Of a stretch of DNA of 64,000 bases, positions 34,067-46,818 are shown in pieces. The translations under genes were made by a program, and so were the position numbers. A model generated the notes under the pieces. The model saw nothing but the letters and a program-made list of their open reading frames with translations. It was not told where the DNA came from and searched no databases. This DNA comes from Catonia carolina. Taxonomy: Eukaryota; Arthropoda; Insecta; Hemiptera; Achilidae. Where the stretch lies: assembly GCA_035578175.1 (NCBI GenBank), contig JAQMRL010000003.1:88638469-88702468 (forward strand). Reading direction: 5' to 3'. The number at the start of each line of letters is the position of its first letter. Within the stretch, counting starts at the first letter, position 1.

Positions 34067-35733
34067 TAACTGTATTTTTGACGATGTCTATTCCTTTTTT
34101 GGTCGCTGACATGTAGACAATGTTAATTAATTTTAAACATTTCTGGAAGCTCTTTTCGTAGTCCATATTCTCAGCTTCCTTTCACTATAGGAGTTTTTCA
34201 TTTTTCGTTCATCCTTTGCTGAAGCAAGGCATATAAAAGGCATATAAATGGAATAAAATAAAATTAAAATCACGATTAGTTTAAAAAATAATATCTATGG
34301 GTAATTTGATCGATGTATTTACACGACGTAGAAAATGTTCAATTACTTCCTAAAGAAAGCAAAATTATTCACAATTAAAAAAAGTAATTTTTACTATAAT
34401 CAATACGGATCAGTAAATGTTTATAAAGAAACGGTATTAATAAAATGAACTATAAAAATTATTCGCTAAATCTGAATGGGTTTTAAGTAAGGTCTAATGT
34501 CAGGTGTCGTAATGTCTGTAAACACATATTTAGATTTCCATCAGTGGTAAATTTTTGTAAGCGTTTCTCTTCATGATATTTAAGTATTTAATATTAATAC
34601 ATTTAGATTTATAACTCCTTAGTAATATAAATGCTGATTTTTTTCCTAAACACAGTGTCTTAACTATTATATTGTTACCTGATATTATTTAGAAAGAGTT
34701 TTGTATTCAATTGTTCCATTTTTACCTTCTCGGTATTTACTGACAAGAATTTTATTAAAATCTAGATAAAATTCTATGAAATGTTACAGGTAGTAGAGCA
34801 GTACAATGTTTTATTCAGTTAAGTTATTATATTTCTTTGAATAATTAATTTTTCATAACGATAAATTGTACTTTTTATTGCACGTAAAGAAGAAGAAAAC
34901 TCTAGAGTATTGTAATTTTCTAAACATAATGATATACTTTTGTACGAGTTGACGTCAGAAAATTATAAATTATAAAAAAAACTCTTTCAAGATTTCTAAC
35001 ATTACGTTTGTTATCCAACATTTCATCTTTTACTTAATGAATGCATTAAATTTACTTAAATACCAATTTTGAAGTGCATAGATTTCTAGCAGTATAGTAT
35101 TATCAGTACTGAAAAGATTTTAGTTAAAATTTCTAAGCTTGTTTTTTAACTACTATTAAGAATTATTTACTACCACTTTAACCAAACATTTTTAGAAAAT
35201 ATATTAAACGCTATAATTTATCTTGAAGATGGGAGTAATCAGCGGCGTGGCTTCCATAAGATCTTTCTTTAGTGGTGATGATGAACTTATAGATTGGACA
35301 TCTCTGTGAGGCGCTGGTTTAGAGTGAATTACCAAAATTGTACTGCAATGCAAAGCGGTTTGTTCTAGCCTTCCATTCCCGGCGAAGGGTTTGGAGAATA
35401 TTAAGAAATTAAAACACCGATAATTTACTCCAACTCACTTCTGGTTATAACCAGATCACTTTATCATCATCATTATACACAATACGGATTAAATTTCCTG
35501 GCTTTAACTTCAAACACAGTAATCTGAAATGTTTTTAAAGAAGTCGGAATGCTCAATACTCCGGTATCGGGATATCTTGTTCGAAATCACTTGTTTGTGT
35601 TTTCAATTGTTTGGCTTCTCCAACAGATGACTGTATTCACTATAATAATGACTGAACTCATGCCTGTATTCCTAAAAGCTGACATCACTTCTGACTCATT
35701 AAGTTCAAGCCTAATATCTTCATTTATTTTTTG
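34067..35733. other. Unassigned AT-rich sequence
   Basis: No gene or repeat recognised. Confidence 0.5.
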
Positions 35734-35952
35734 TCCCTAACGTGTGTATCTCTTGCAATCTGTTTAATTTAAGAATAATAAGTAACCCCATGATCTAATG
35801 AGATGAAGATGACGAGTATGACGAGTAAATGAGTTGTAGTTTTATAGAGACTCAAGCCGATCATTCCTGAGAGAGTATCATTAATTGAACCTTAGCCTTT
35901 AAAGTACATGGGTAACCGCTGTCTAGTATTAAAATCCATGTAAAAGTATTAT
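35734..35952 (-). mobile_element. SINE S1, copy e, 3' part (split by a TIR element)
   Basis: The plus strand runs from CCCTAACGTGTGTATC (S1 3' end) to AAAATCCATGTAAAAGTATT. S1 stops exactly where the TIR of the 677 bp element begins. The S1 head continues at 36630. Confidence 0.8.
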
Positions 35953-36629
35953 TGCCGGCGTATAAGATTGCATTTCTGCTACAGAAAGATAGTTTAGGCC
36001 GGGTGAGGTACGCGGTGCAATTGTCATGCCTTTCTAATGCCATAGTATCAGTATAGTAATGCTGACAGCTGATTTTTTACACGGCATCACACTATCAATA
36101 ACAACTATGACATTATCTAAATTTATATCAGCTGTTTCCTTTAATTGTTGTTTTTAGGTATTGTGCGGTTCCAAGCTCCAAGTAGTAGTTGCGCGGTGAA
36201 GGGTACGGGTGAGGTATAATGAATGAGTGACGCATGCTGGGAGTACGATTGTTGTATTACTCTGATACAAAACATTCGTTTTCAAACTTTCCGTATTTAA
36301 CATATTTGTTTGTATTTATTACATTAATTTATTTATTTACATAATTTGATATAAATTGGTAAGTTAAATATTATGAATCCGACCAAGTTAATAACCCGGT
36401 AGGTATTTATTAAATTCATGCGCCGGATGATAAGTATATTGTTTTAGTCCAGTTAGTACACGCTACCACTACAAATGCATCAGCTGTGAAACACTAATAA
36501 CACTCATTCATTCTCCCACTACTATAGCAATGCACACATTCCTTCCAACTACATGGAGCTGGGACTCAAGCAATACAGAAGTACACACGTTCTGCGGGTT
36601 GCATATACAAGTGCAACCTTACGCCGGCA
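35953..36629. mobile_element. 677 bp TIR element inserted in S1
   Basis: Left terminus TGCCGGCGTATAAGATTGCA. The right terminus is the complement TGCCGGCGTAAGGTTGCA (10 bp perfect, then partly matched). No clear target duplication or transposase. CAGCTGA/TCAGCTG blocks lie inside. Superfamily unassigned. Confidence 0.7.
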
Positions 36630-36741
36630 TCAATAACTACCTTTTCTAGGATTTGAACCAGGAACCTTCGTCTCTGAAAATCAACTATTAAACAGTAGAT
36701 TCACGGAAACAACTTTACCTCTAAACCAACCCGGTGGGTTT
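36630..36741 (-). mobile_element. SINE S1, copy e, 5' head part
   Basis: Complement of the S1 head: TAGGATTTGAACCAGGAACC (B box complement) through CTAAACCAACCCGGTGGG. It completes the S1 copy begun at 35734. Confidence 0.8.
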
Positions 36742-37989
36742 AATTTATTTTACAGTTTAGGAATCAACACCCTGCTAAAAATTTTAATGATATCATCTCA
36801 GCAGACTCTAGATTCCTGATACACAACCCTCTAAACCACGTATTAAATCTGGTAGAATCATGATGTGATAAAACTTTAAAATGGTCTCTTTTCGCACTTT
36901 AATAACCAGCGGTTTCCTCTAAGTGTATATGTAAATCAGATCAAAGCATTTGATAACATTTAAAAAGAAACTAAAAAATCTTTATAAAGTACGAGTATGT
37001 CAGTTGGCATGCTCTTTAATATTACTCCATCAAAATTTTACATTTTGACAAACGTAGTCTACTGTATTTTTCTGTGTTAAAACAGATTGTAAATTTACAG
37101 TGCAAATAAAAATATGAAGTGTAATTATCGATGGATTTAAATCGTATTCATTTTATGGTGAATTAATATTGCCCCCCAGTATTAATTTGAAATGTGTTGT
37201 ACATAGAATGAATCGATAAAATAATATAAATGATACGATTGGATTGTGTTCTAATTCCCGCTTTATAGATTATTTCAATAACTATGCTTATTTAAAAGAG
37301 GTAATGTATTTCATTTATGGACGTAAATAAACAGTATTGTTATTGTAACATTTCTCAATTTGTGAATACCACAGCGCAATAATACAACATTACTTGCATA
37401 ACGAGCTCACGTCTCGCTCAATCTTTCATCTCTCTCCCACAAAGCTTACGCACCGTATATTCTATCTCACTTTGTTTGTAAGTGTGTGCGTTTATTTGTG
37501 TGTATGTTTTTGCGAGTGTGTTTGATTGTTTAGGGTTGTTTGTCGGGGGCTAAAACTGTTGAACCTAAAGGGGACCTCGTCCTGTATGCGCCCTTCATTA
37601 ACAGCTAGCTCGATCCTCGTGATATCGTATGCTGTACGGGGATTCCCTTAACATTGTAAATTGTCATGGGAATTGAAACGCGTTCGAATTAATCAATTGG
37701 CCAGGAACATTGGGAGATTTTGTTTACTTGTTTGCTCTTCTTTGGTTTTTAAAACTAATGTTTATAATCATGGCAATTACTCCATCAGTGAATCCGTAAT
37801 TCAACATGGAGTATCTATTTCCTGTACTGCATTACATTATTAATTACTTAAAGTAATCTAAGCAATTACTCTATAAAATGATAACTTTTGTTTAACATAC
37901 CTTAGTTTTGTGTTATTATCGCAAAACGTTTTGTGTTAAACTCCTAACTCTGCAGACAATTAACAGCTTTTAATACAAATTAGAATTAA
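36742..37989. other. Unassigned sequence
   Basis: A TG-rich stretch at 37480-37525 and otherwise nothing recognised. Confidence 0.5.
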
Positions 37990-38011
37990 CTCTTTAATTT
38001 TGAATTAGAGC

Positions 38012-38115
38012 TGCAGTTTTGATTCCTAGTTAGGTTTTATCGTCGCTCATTTTTATATACCCTCTTCACCTTCTGTATTAGCTTTAATGTCCACAATAGT
38101 CGGACGTAAAAATAA
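38012..38115 (+). mobile_element. S3-tailed SINE fragment
   Basis: Weak B-box-like TTTTGATTCCTAGTTAGG, then the S3-type tail TTAATGTCCACAATAGTCGG ending in A-rich sequence. Confidence 0.4.
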
Positions 38116-38338
38116 AATTTTTAAAATCTCTTAAAATTCCAATTGTTATAAAATCATTAAATTACGTCGTTAAAATGTTAAATTATATTTATTTTAGATC
38201 TACCCGCATTCACACAAACCATAATTATGCTCTACAGTTTTGTATTGAAGTGTAACTCGCTACAAGATTGCATATCAAAATAAAATAAATTAATTTTTGG
38301 AATAAGTGAGGTAAAGATGTAAGTAACAAATAAAAAAA

Positions 38339-38394
38339 TACCTCTTTTGAAAGTAACGTGTCCCTTTATACAGTCAGACTCTGTGGTGACTCGG
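38339..38394 (+). mobile_element. R2 fragment
   Basis: A ~55 bp piece of the R2 middle: CCTCTTTTGAAAGTAACG, then TACAGTCAGACTCTGTGGTG. Confidence 0.5.
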
Positions 38395-38829
38395 GAGTGT
38401 AATTTGTATGGTATTAATTAATTGGTTTTCAAAATTTATTTCTTAAAGCGAAAATTTGTAACTATTATCATTACCTGTAACTCAGTATAATAATGTGTAT
38501 TGTCATAATGCAGAGTGAGTTTATTATAGTTTCTAAAACGGACTTAGTGTAATTATAATTCTTGTTTGACATTGCGCTAAGATCTTACACTCTAGTAAGC
38601 TATCACAGGCAAAAAAAAATTCTGGATTAACAGACGCACTTTGTAACTCACAGTTAGAACACAGTTAGAAAGGAATGTTGTCTCTTACCTTCTCCTTTCG
38701 CATATAAAATATCTATCTTGGGGATCCAAACAGTTTTTAGACTCTTATCCTAAACAGCAAACTATTTTATAAATTATTTTACAAACTAACAGAGTGAGAG
38801 AAAATAAGTGAGAATGGAAGAGAGGTAGG
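38395..38829. other. Unassigned sequence
   Basis: Nothing recognised. Confidence 0.5.
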
Positions 38830-39060
38830 TATGTGTGTGTGAGTATATATATATATATAGATAGATAGATAAATATATAGAGAGCGATAGATAGATAGAT
38901 AGATAGAGAGAGAGGGGGGAGAGAGGCAGAGAGAGAGGGAGAGAGAAAGAAGGATGGAGAGGGTGAGATGAGGAAGTTGAGATTGAAAGAGGAGGGTGAA
39001 GGAGAAATTAGGAGGCAGGAAGGAGAGGGAGAACAGTGAAAGACAATGACTGGAGAGAGT
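38830..39060. repeat. Compound TG/TA/GATA/GA-rich microsatellite
   Basis: TGTG, then TATATA, then GATA units, then ~150 bp of imperfect purine (GA/GGA) repeat. The purine tract is mirror-like and could adopt non-B DNA. Confidence 0.9.
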
Positions 39061-40170
39061 AACGAAAGGAATGTAACAGAAATACTTTGTAATTGTTCGA
39101 AAGGAAAATCGGGAAGTTACAATTCAGATCAATATTGTTGAAAAAAATTGCAAAATATTTAAAACTATTAACCATTTTATTTATTTTTTAAACGAAATTT
39201 TACTTGTAATTATAAAATAAATTGGACTTGTTTATCCTAGATTAGTTTACGGTTTACGTTTTCACTGAAAATATTTTAAACGAGAAAATATGATGTTGTA
39301 GCTAGTCGGAGGAATATTTTACGAAATTATTTCTGTCTCAGTAAGGTTATAGTCCTGCGCCGAGAGGGAGGTAGTCCGAATTTAGTTAGGTGGGCTTATT
39401 TAACTGTACACCTCTATAACACTAATTTGCATATTGTTAAAATTCTCATGGTTTTCGTGCGCTATCACAAAAGTCAGAGAACTTTGTATATTTACCCGCT
39501 ATGTTTCAAGATCAAAATAAAGCAAAAAGGCTGAAATAATATTTCATAAGATATATACTTTTACTAATAACTAACCTAATTTATTTTAAGTTATTATATT
39601 TGATTTAAACGTTCTTCCGCGATATTTTATACGGTGCCGTGTACTCTGTTGCGCTGAATTATTTCTGCTCGGATTTACACTTATTTTACAATGAAATACT
39701 TAATTAAAATATCTATGTAACATCTTATTTAAACAAAAGATTAATTTTATATTATCTGGAAATACATCAAAAGTTTATGCATGTTTTCCTTCTTGTGTAA
39801 ACAATATTTAAGAAAAAAGAACTCCAAGAGCTCAACGAGCTCACCATGAGACAAACGTATACCAAAAGAATTATAATTACACCAAAATAAGACTGAAGAC
39901 ATTTCTAAAATCACGGATCATACCATTTAACAACCGTTGTTTGGGTACTTATAAGATTCACGACAATTCTACTACACCAGTAATGTGTAGGGTGCCATAT
40001 TTTTTATTATATAGTGCGCTATCTAATAAATACCACAATATTCTTTGATAAAATAGAACAATGGATAACATACATTTAACAAAATAATTATATAGGCCTA
40101 TATTTATGCAAATGTATTAAATTTATAAATTATAATTATAAATAACTATAAAACCATACGGTAAAAAAAA
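39061..40170. other. Unassigned AT-rich sequence
   Basis: Nothing recognised. Confidence 0.5.
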
Positions 40171-41088
40171 ATTTGGCGTGAAACACTCACACGACCTTCT
40201 CTTGCCAATGTAAATAATGAACAAAATAATAAAACATTAGAAATAAACAAAAAGAACTAACCTCAAAAACACAACTTTATTTTAATCATGAGTGAATGAT
40301 GCAAAATAGAAACCAACCTTTGTTTGGCTTAATACAGAAAATTACTTTTTGACGCTAAACTAGGCTCTGTAGAGAAAAATGCTTAAAATAAAAGTTGTAG
40401 ATCTTTTAATTTCCTATAAATTTAATATGCATTTTTGCCGTCAAATGGATACTACGGCCGAAATCTTAAAAAATAGTTTTTTACAGATTTTTTGAAAAAT
40501 AAACGGAAAATCACGAATTATCGTTGAACTAAAAGTTATACAAAAAACTGTTTCAAATAAATATTGTAGATTTTAAAATTGTCCACAATTTTTTTGCACA
40601 CTTTTGCGCTAAAATGCATATTAAGGCTGCAATCTTAAAAAAACCTTTTTTTACGAGAGAACAGTCTTTCCAAGAATTTCAGCAGACATGGCACCTACTC
40701 TTTCTTGTAGAGCATAGAAAGTTTAGGAAATAAGGCGATTTAAAAAAAAAGTCGTAGAAGTTGGTTTTGAGAAAATTGCAAAAAGGTGAAAAAAGACGCG
40801 AATAAAATACTACTTCCGGTTGACTGATTTTGATGAAATTGTTCGTGTCGGGTCCTCTAGTGGTATTTAACTTAAGTTTCAAGTTTCGATTTCGTACGAT
40901 GTTCCTTTCTTGAGATATTCGGTTCACATCCAGATACACTCACAGACACACAGACCAATCGCCAAAAACATGTTGTTTTTGGGTTCAGGGGGTCTGAAAA
41001 CGTGTATATCCAGTGAAAATTCAATTTCGGAAAATCGAAATGAAAACAATACTTTCCTTCCTATATATTCATGTAGGCAAGAGAAAGT
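40171..41088 (-). mobile_element. HT element copy 5
   Basis: The plus strand begins TTTGGCGTGAAACACTCACA (hairpin end with one change) and ends GTAGGCAAGAGAAAGT. The CA tract is nearly lost (40932-40950). More diverged than copies 2 and 3. Confidence 0.8.
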
Positions 41089-42080
41089 AAAAATTAGTAT
41101 ATGTAAAAACTGCTTAGCAATTTAAATAAACAGCTTAGTTTAATCATTAAAATTCTTATTTACTTCTCAAATCTCGAACTTATTGCTGTAACAACCGTAT
41201 AGTGAGAATTAGAACTTTGCAACGTCACCGCCAAATGAAAAGCATCATTGAAACTTTAATTCAATTATTTTATTTACTTTTAAAAATCGTTACGGTTTTA
41301 GCAAATTTTCATTTTTAAACTTTTTGCAGAATTCCAAAAGAGTTCTCTTCACAACAATGGAAAAATTATTTAAATTCATTTGATTGAACTTTATATTTAA
41401 TGGTAAACAGGAACTACGTTTTATATTTTAATATATAGATTGCAATATTTTTGCAATAGTAAAACTATTCTATTTTATTTAGGGGCAACAAATTTAATGC
41501 ATACAGTTGTCGTTGAAATGCTTAACTTTATTGAATCTCGTAAAATACAACCACTCATGTGGATATTTGTGGGCGGTCCATATCTACACGTACAGTTAGT
41601 CAGGGGAATGCATTTTCCCACATTGTAAACTTGTAGCATCATTGAATATAGTGAATGTTGTATGCAAAACTAGTTCTCGCTAAACGATTGCTGCAAATGT
41701 TTCACACTTGGAGTAGGTATCCCAGTTAGGGTGGAACAATAACGTTATGAACCCATGCCACCAACAAGTGCACTGGCGTATCAGAAAGACAGACAGACGT
41801 ATTATATGATATTCTTCATACTATTTACACTTTGTTTCTAACAACGGAAGTCCACTTCTATTTTAGGAAGCATGCAATTCCTCTTTCCTTCATTCGTTTT
41901 CCTTCTCTAAATTTATCCCTATCTCTCTTTCGTTTATTTATCTTGCTCATTCACTTCTTCTCTTAAATTCTCCGCATCCTTAATTAATAAACCACATTTG
42001 TCTCAAATCAACCCACCGTTGTGCTCTAGTTTATGTAAAATATTAATTTAATTATGTAAGGAATTCATGAAAATCATGCT
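41089..42080. other. Unassigned AT-rich sequence
   Basis: Nothing recognised. Confidence 0.5.
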
Positions 42081-42480
42081 GCCCATAACAGACAGGTGGA
42101 GTGTCAAATTATTTACGCTCAATCTGTTCGTTGCAGGGCTAAAATAAATAGTTCTGTTTCTTATCACATGGTCAGTCAATTAAATGACTGAATCATTTAA
42201 GAACAGAAGAGGTAGAGGTGTAAAAGACACTAATCAGAGTTATCTTCTCTGAAAGTAATGAATTTCATTGTACAGCCAGACCCTGTGGTGAATGAAGTGA
42301 AGTTGTCATTTACAGAGTGGAAAATATATGCTTTTCAGAGGGCCCGGCATGCTGATAAGCGTACTTTTCCACTCAGTGAGGAAGGCACGGTAAACCACCT
42401 CACTCCTCGTTTTACTTAGTAAAACCTCTAGAGGTTCAAACCAGCCTTTCGGCTGTTGACCTAAACAACAACAACAACAT
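42081..42480 (+). mobile_element. R2 retroposon, copy f, full length
   Basis: Runs from GCCCATAACAGACAGGTGG to GACCTAAACAACAACAACAA. It is close in sequence to copy e. I did not find a clear target duplication. Confidence 0.85.
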
Positions 42481-43344
42481 TCTAACTGAAGGGGAAAATA
42501 TTGGCTTCAGATGAATGGTTTAAATTTACCTGCAGAATTTTGATACATAAAATTTAATTTATTTTACCGTGCAATATCTGATTTTGTAATGCAATTTCAT
42601 CGCTTTGATAACAGGTGAAGCATATAAACGCTATCCATTTTGTATAATGTCACTGAATTAAGACACGTCCAGATTATGGTTTTTGAACCATTTAATATTT
42701 TAATAATGTAAGGATGTTTGCACTAGTTAAATTATGTCGTAATCTAAAATATTACTTGAAAGTATATGGGTGGTTTGCCCTATTTGGTTGCAGCTCCCTT
42801 TGGACTGGTTCCGATCAGTTTTTTTTGATGAAACTTTCCACGCGTAGATTTTTCATTGCCCTTTTTCATAGTTTCCTTATTCTCGATTAACGCTGAAAGT
42901 ATAAAATCAATTTTTTATAACCCGGGTTTTTGAAACTTTAACGCACCGACGCCGTATCAATCAATTTGTGGCCTCCGTGAAGAATATTTAGTTTTCAGTG
43001 TTTTACGGAAGTTTTCTTTCTTTCGGGTGAAATCATTCCATTTTCAAAAATCTAGAAATCTGCAGCTGTTTGCTGATTCATTCGGAGTTTCTATAGAATT
43101 TTAGACGTAGAAAAATTTCCTAGCAATGTTTCGCATTCTTGCTGTAAAAAATTCGGTGAAAAAAATTAGAAAAAGGTTTCTCTATTCAGCGGTACACTCT
43201 ATCGGTTCACCAAACTGATTTTCAGAATGTACGTCAAAAATTATTTCAGGAAAATTTCTTTCAACTTTTTTAGTTTTCCCCATTTCATTTATCTAATTTA
43301 TTATTTTTTAATTCGTCGCTTTTTCAGTCAAGATGATCTTTTGC
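42481..43344. other. Unassigned sequence
   Basis: Nothing recognised. Confidence 0.5.
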
Positions 43345-43530
43345 ATTCGCCTCCATATCCGCACTTGCTTCCTACATCCTACTTCCCCTAAACTCGTTTC
43401 ACTTCCTTGTAAACTACTCCAAAAAGTTTCACACACAGCATCCCTGTATTGACGTTTGTATAATAGTCTAATTCAAAATCAATAATAGGGCTATTGTCTT
43501 TTACCGTCAAATGCTTCTTTAACTAGGGGT
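43345..43530 (+). repeat. Low-copy dispersed repeat R5, copy b
   Basis: Matches 15922-16115 in ordered blocks (CATTCGCCTCCATA, GTTTCACTTCCTTGTAA, GTCAAATGCTT). Confidence 0.4.
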
Positions 43531-43584
43531 AATTTTCGCTTTTTAATTTGTTACTACATCTATTGTTATTATAATGCTTTTCAC

Positions 43585-43943
43585 GGTTGATGAGCTCTGT
43601 TGTTCTACACGGTTAGACTAATCAGAACGTTTGCCAGCGTTGTCAGATTGTACGAATGTTTCAGCCTGACAAACATTACGCACGCATGCGTATAAAAGCC
43701 GCAGTAGTTCACTCGTGTCTTGCATCTCGTACTGAACACATCGACTACAGAGCGCGTTAACATGCAATACTTTAATTATAATCAGCTGATTGTTAATAGG
43801 TTATAATTGTTATTGAAAGACCAAAAAATGGCTGACGAAATATAACAGAGCTACGAGAGCAAGTGTTGGCAACGTTGCTGGCAAGTCATTGGCTAGCTAT
43901 GAAGTTGGTAGGGGGAAATGCGTGCGTTTAGAGCTCATCAGCC
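43585..43943. mobile_element. 359 bp MITE-like TIR element
   Basis: The left end GGTTGATGAGCTCT pairs with the right end AGAGCTCATCAGCC (13 of 14). Inner inverted repeats TTTGCCAGCGTTG and CAACGTTGCTGGCAA add to the symmetry. A TATAAAAG at 43691 is flanked by GC-rich sequence. No clear target duplication. Confidence 0.65.
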
Positions 43944-44219
43944 TTAAAAATAGAATAGTTATTAAACTTCATGTTTAAAAATACTGGCTTAGTACTTCTT
44001 CAATTTTTTCTTGCTTCAGTTTTGAATACTCGCTTTATAAAACCTATAAGGTTTTGCTTACAAACTACCATTACCTTTATTTATTTTAGAGTTTATTTAA
44101 TTACTGCTTCAAATACTACGATAACCCAGTGTTTTTTTTACTTTCTTCTCAGAGTCTGTCACAGAGTCTTTTAATGTCAGCAAACTGTATGCAATGAATC
44201 TTATTCTATTAAATTTTTT
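43944..44219. other. Unassigned sequence
   Basis: Nothing recognised. Confidence 0.4.
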
Positions 44220-44930
44220 ACTTTCTCTTACCCCTATGTGAATATACAGGGAACGAAGGTATTGTGTTCAAGTCAATTTATCAAAATCGAGTGTTCATCG
44301 GAAATGCACCTTTTTAGGCCCACTGAAAATGCTAAAAACATGTTTTTAGCGAATGGTCTGTATGTGTGAGCGTGAACAAAATATCATAAGAATGAAAGAG
44401 CGCAAGTAGTTGAAACTTGAAAATTAAGTTAAGTACAATAGGGGCCCCGCTGGAACATTTTCATCAAAGTCGGTCAACTGAAATTAGTAGTTTATTCGTG
44501 CAATTTTCTTCAAAACGACTCCTAAAAGTTTTTTAAAAATCTCCTCATTCATTAAAATTTGTTGTGCTCAAAATAGGGTAGGTCTGCTGAAATTCTTGAG
44601 AGCTGTGGTTAAAAATGTTTTTTTGAGATTGCGACCTCAATATGGATTTTAGGGCAAAAGTTTATAATTAAAGTTGTAGAACTTTCAAAACCTGCAACTT
44701 TTCTTGGAATCATTATTTTCCATAACGCTTAGTTTCCTTAGTTCTACAACGCGTCAATTAGTAATTTTCCGCATTACTAAGTCAAGACGAGGTTGATTTT
44801 CATTTTGCGTCATTCAATCATGATTAAAATTAGGTTTTTCATTTTACATTCTTTAATAATGATTAAGCATAGGTTTTTTTTATTATTTACAATAGTGTGA
44901 GAAAGGCGTGTGAGTGCTTCACACGAGATT
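44220..44930 (+). mobile_element. HT element copy 6, internally shortened
   Basis: The left end ACTTTCTCTTACCCC and right end GTGTGAGTGCTTCACACGAG are both present (stem retained, loop changed). Length is ~710 bp because of internal deletions. Confidence 0.8.
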
Positions 44931-46207
44931 TTTGTTCTTGGTTTTATCCTTACGTTTTAAAATATGATATCGTGAAAATAAGTGACTCATTTTTATGTTG
45001 TAAAAGTCCAAGACAGTAGATTTTCTATTTACTGTTAAAAACTTAGGTAATTTTTCACTGGAATGTACACGTTAAATTATGCATACTGATTGTTAGAGTT
45101 AGAATAACTGTTATATTAAAAGAAATTGTTAAAAATATATTGTTGGTCACTGGAATATATTCTTTACAGTTATTTATTGTGCTTTTTACCACCCTGTCAG
45201 TACAACTTACATGTAATTTGTATTTGTATTTTAAAATATTGTGGAATTAAGAGTAAAAGAGTATTAAGGGAAAATTTTTGTTTAGAGAATGGAAAATGTT
45301 GTGTTGTAGATAAGTATAATGAAACTCATATTGTTCTTAGTAGTTGTGTAACAAATAAGCAATATCCGGGAATCTCTTTATACAACACAAAATTACTTCG
45401 CATACTTAAAATAGCAACTCAAGTTTGGAATTTTAACTAAGTTTTATCATACGTGTATTCACTCACAGAGATATTACCTCTTCAAAAATTCATTTCAATT
45501 CGCTTTTAAACATTTCCATAAGAAAATATGGTACATTGTAATATTTTTGCTCTAATAACATTTGCGGAACATCGCATATCAACTTACAAAAAATAACGTC
45601 TCTTCAAAATTGAAATTCGTTATTGAATACATATATTTTTTTACTATATGACTAAACTGTTCAAAAGAAAATTCGAGAATTCATCTGTCTCTTTGAACGT
45701 TAAAACTAATACTAAAAATTACTACAGTTGAGCCGTTCTTAGTTTGCTCCTACTGTCAACAAACCAAAGCCAGCTACTACAGGGTGCACGCTAGAGTCTG
45801 CGACTTTACGGATGTTGTATTCCTATTAAGTTAACTATTTTTTAAATTATAAGTTCTTAAAGTAGTTAAAACATCAGTCATGATATGATGTAGGCCTAAC
45901 AATTTCATTTATAAAAATACTTTAAAAAGTATTTTGTATTTAAATACTTTTGAAAATATTTTGTTGTTACTTTTTAATCAGCGTGTACACATTTTGATAC
46001 AATGCGCATGCTCAGTGACGTCATTATTTGTTTACATTAGGAGCAAAGTAAGAGAGGCTGGACTATAAATGAATTCTGATTTGGTTCTCATTATCGTCAA
46101 TGACGGTCCATATCTCTATCTTACATCTTGTTAACATTTGTACCTTTTTCTCAGGAACTTTATACAGATAGATGCATATTATTATTTTTTTACCCTAATG
46201 AGAGTAA
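44931..46207. other. Unassigned sequence
   Basis: A 104-codon open frame at 45126-45440 has no recognised domain. TGCGCATGC and TGACGTCA (CRE-like) lie at about 46003-46023. An AAAATACTTT near-palindrome lies at 45914-45935. Confidence 0.5.
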
Positions 46208-46510
46208 TTACGTTCTGTTCAATTTAAAAACATTAAGCAATACCAAGACCCAGTGAGATGAAGCTGATATGTATGACATGTAAATGAGGTGTAATCTTAT
46301 GCTGACTCAGGCCGACCATTCTTGAGAGAGTATGGTTAATTGAACACCAACCATCAAAGTACACCGTTAACCTCTGTCTAGTATTCAAATCTTTATAAAA
46401 AATGACTACCTTTACTAAGATTTGAACCACGAAAACTTCGTCCCTGAAAATCAGCTGTCAAACAACTGACTCGCGGGGACGACTTTACCTCTAAATCAAC
46501 CTGTTGGGTT
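46208..46510 (-). mobile_element. SINE S1, copy f
   Basis: The plus strand runs from CTGTTCAATTTAAAAACATT to the head complement CTAAATCAACCTGTTGGG. Essentially full length. Confidence 0.8.
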
Positions 46511-46566
46511 TTTTTAAAGTTATAGATTTCAATTTTTTTTAGATAATATCTACCTATTTCTTTTAT

Positions 46567-46818
46567 TCCTGATGTGTGTAGCTTGCAACCGTTCAATTTA
46601 AAAACGATAAGCAACCCTATGACCCAATGAGATGAGGGTGATGTGTATGACGTATAAATAAGGTATAGTTATGTGCAGACTTAGGCTGACCGTTCTTGAG
46701 AGAGTATCGTTAATTGGACCCCAACCATTATAAAAGTACAACTCTACCTTTTCCAAGATTTGCTGTTAAACAGCTGACTCGCTGCGACAACTTTACCACT
46801 AGATCAACCCGGTGGGTT
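46567..46818 (-). mobile_element. SINE S1, copy g, internally deleted
   Basis: Same orientation as copy f and only ~55 bp away. It runs from GATGTGTGTAGCTTGCAACC to CTAGATCAACCCGGTGGG. About 60 bp around the B box are missing. Confidence 0.75.

Noticed and set aside
45126..45440. 104-codon frame containing several cysteines
   Set aside because: Cysteine spacing matches no family I know, there is no ATG-proximal signal, and I cannot support it.
46003..46023. NRF1-like TGCGCATGC plus CRE-like TGACGTCA as a gene promoter
   Set aside because: No coding exon or transcript evidence nearby. Single short motifs occur by chance.
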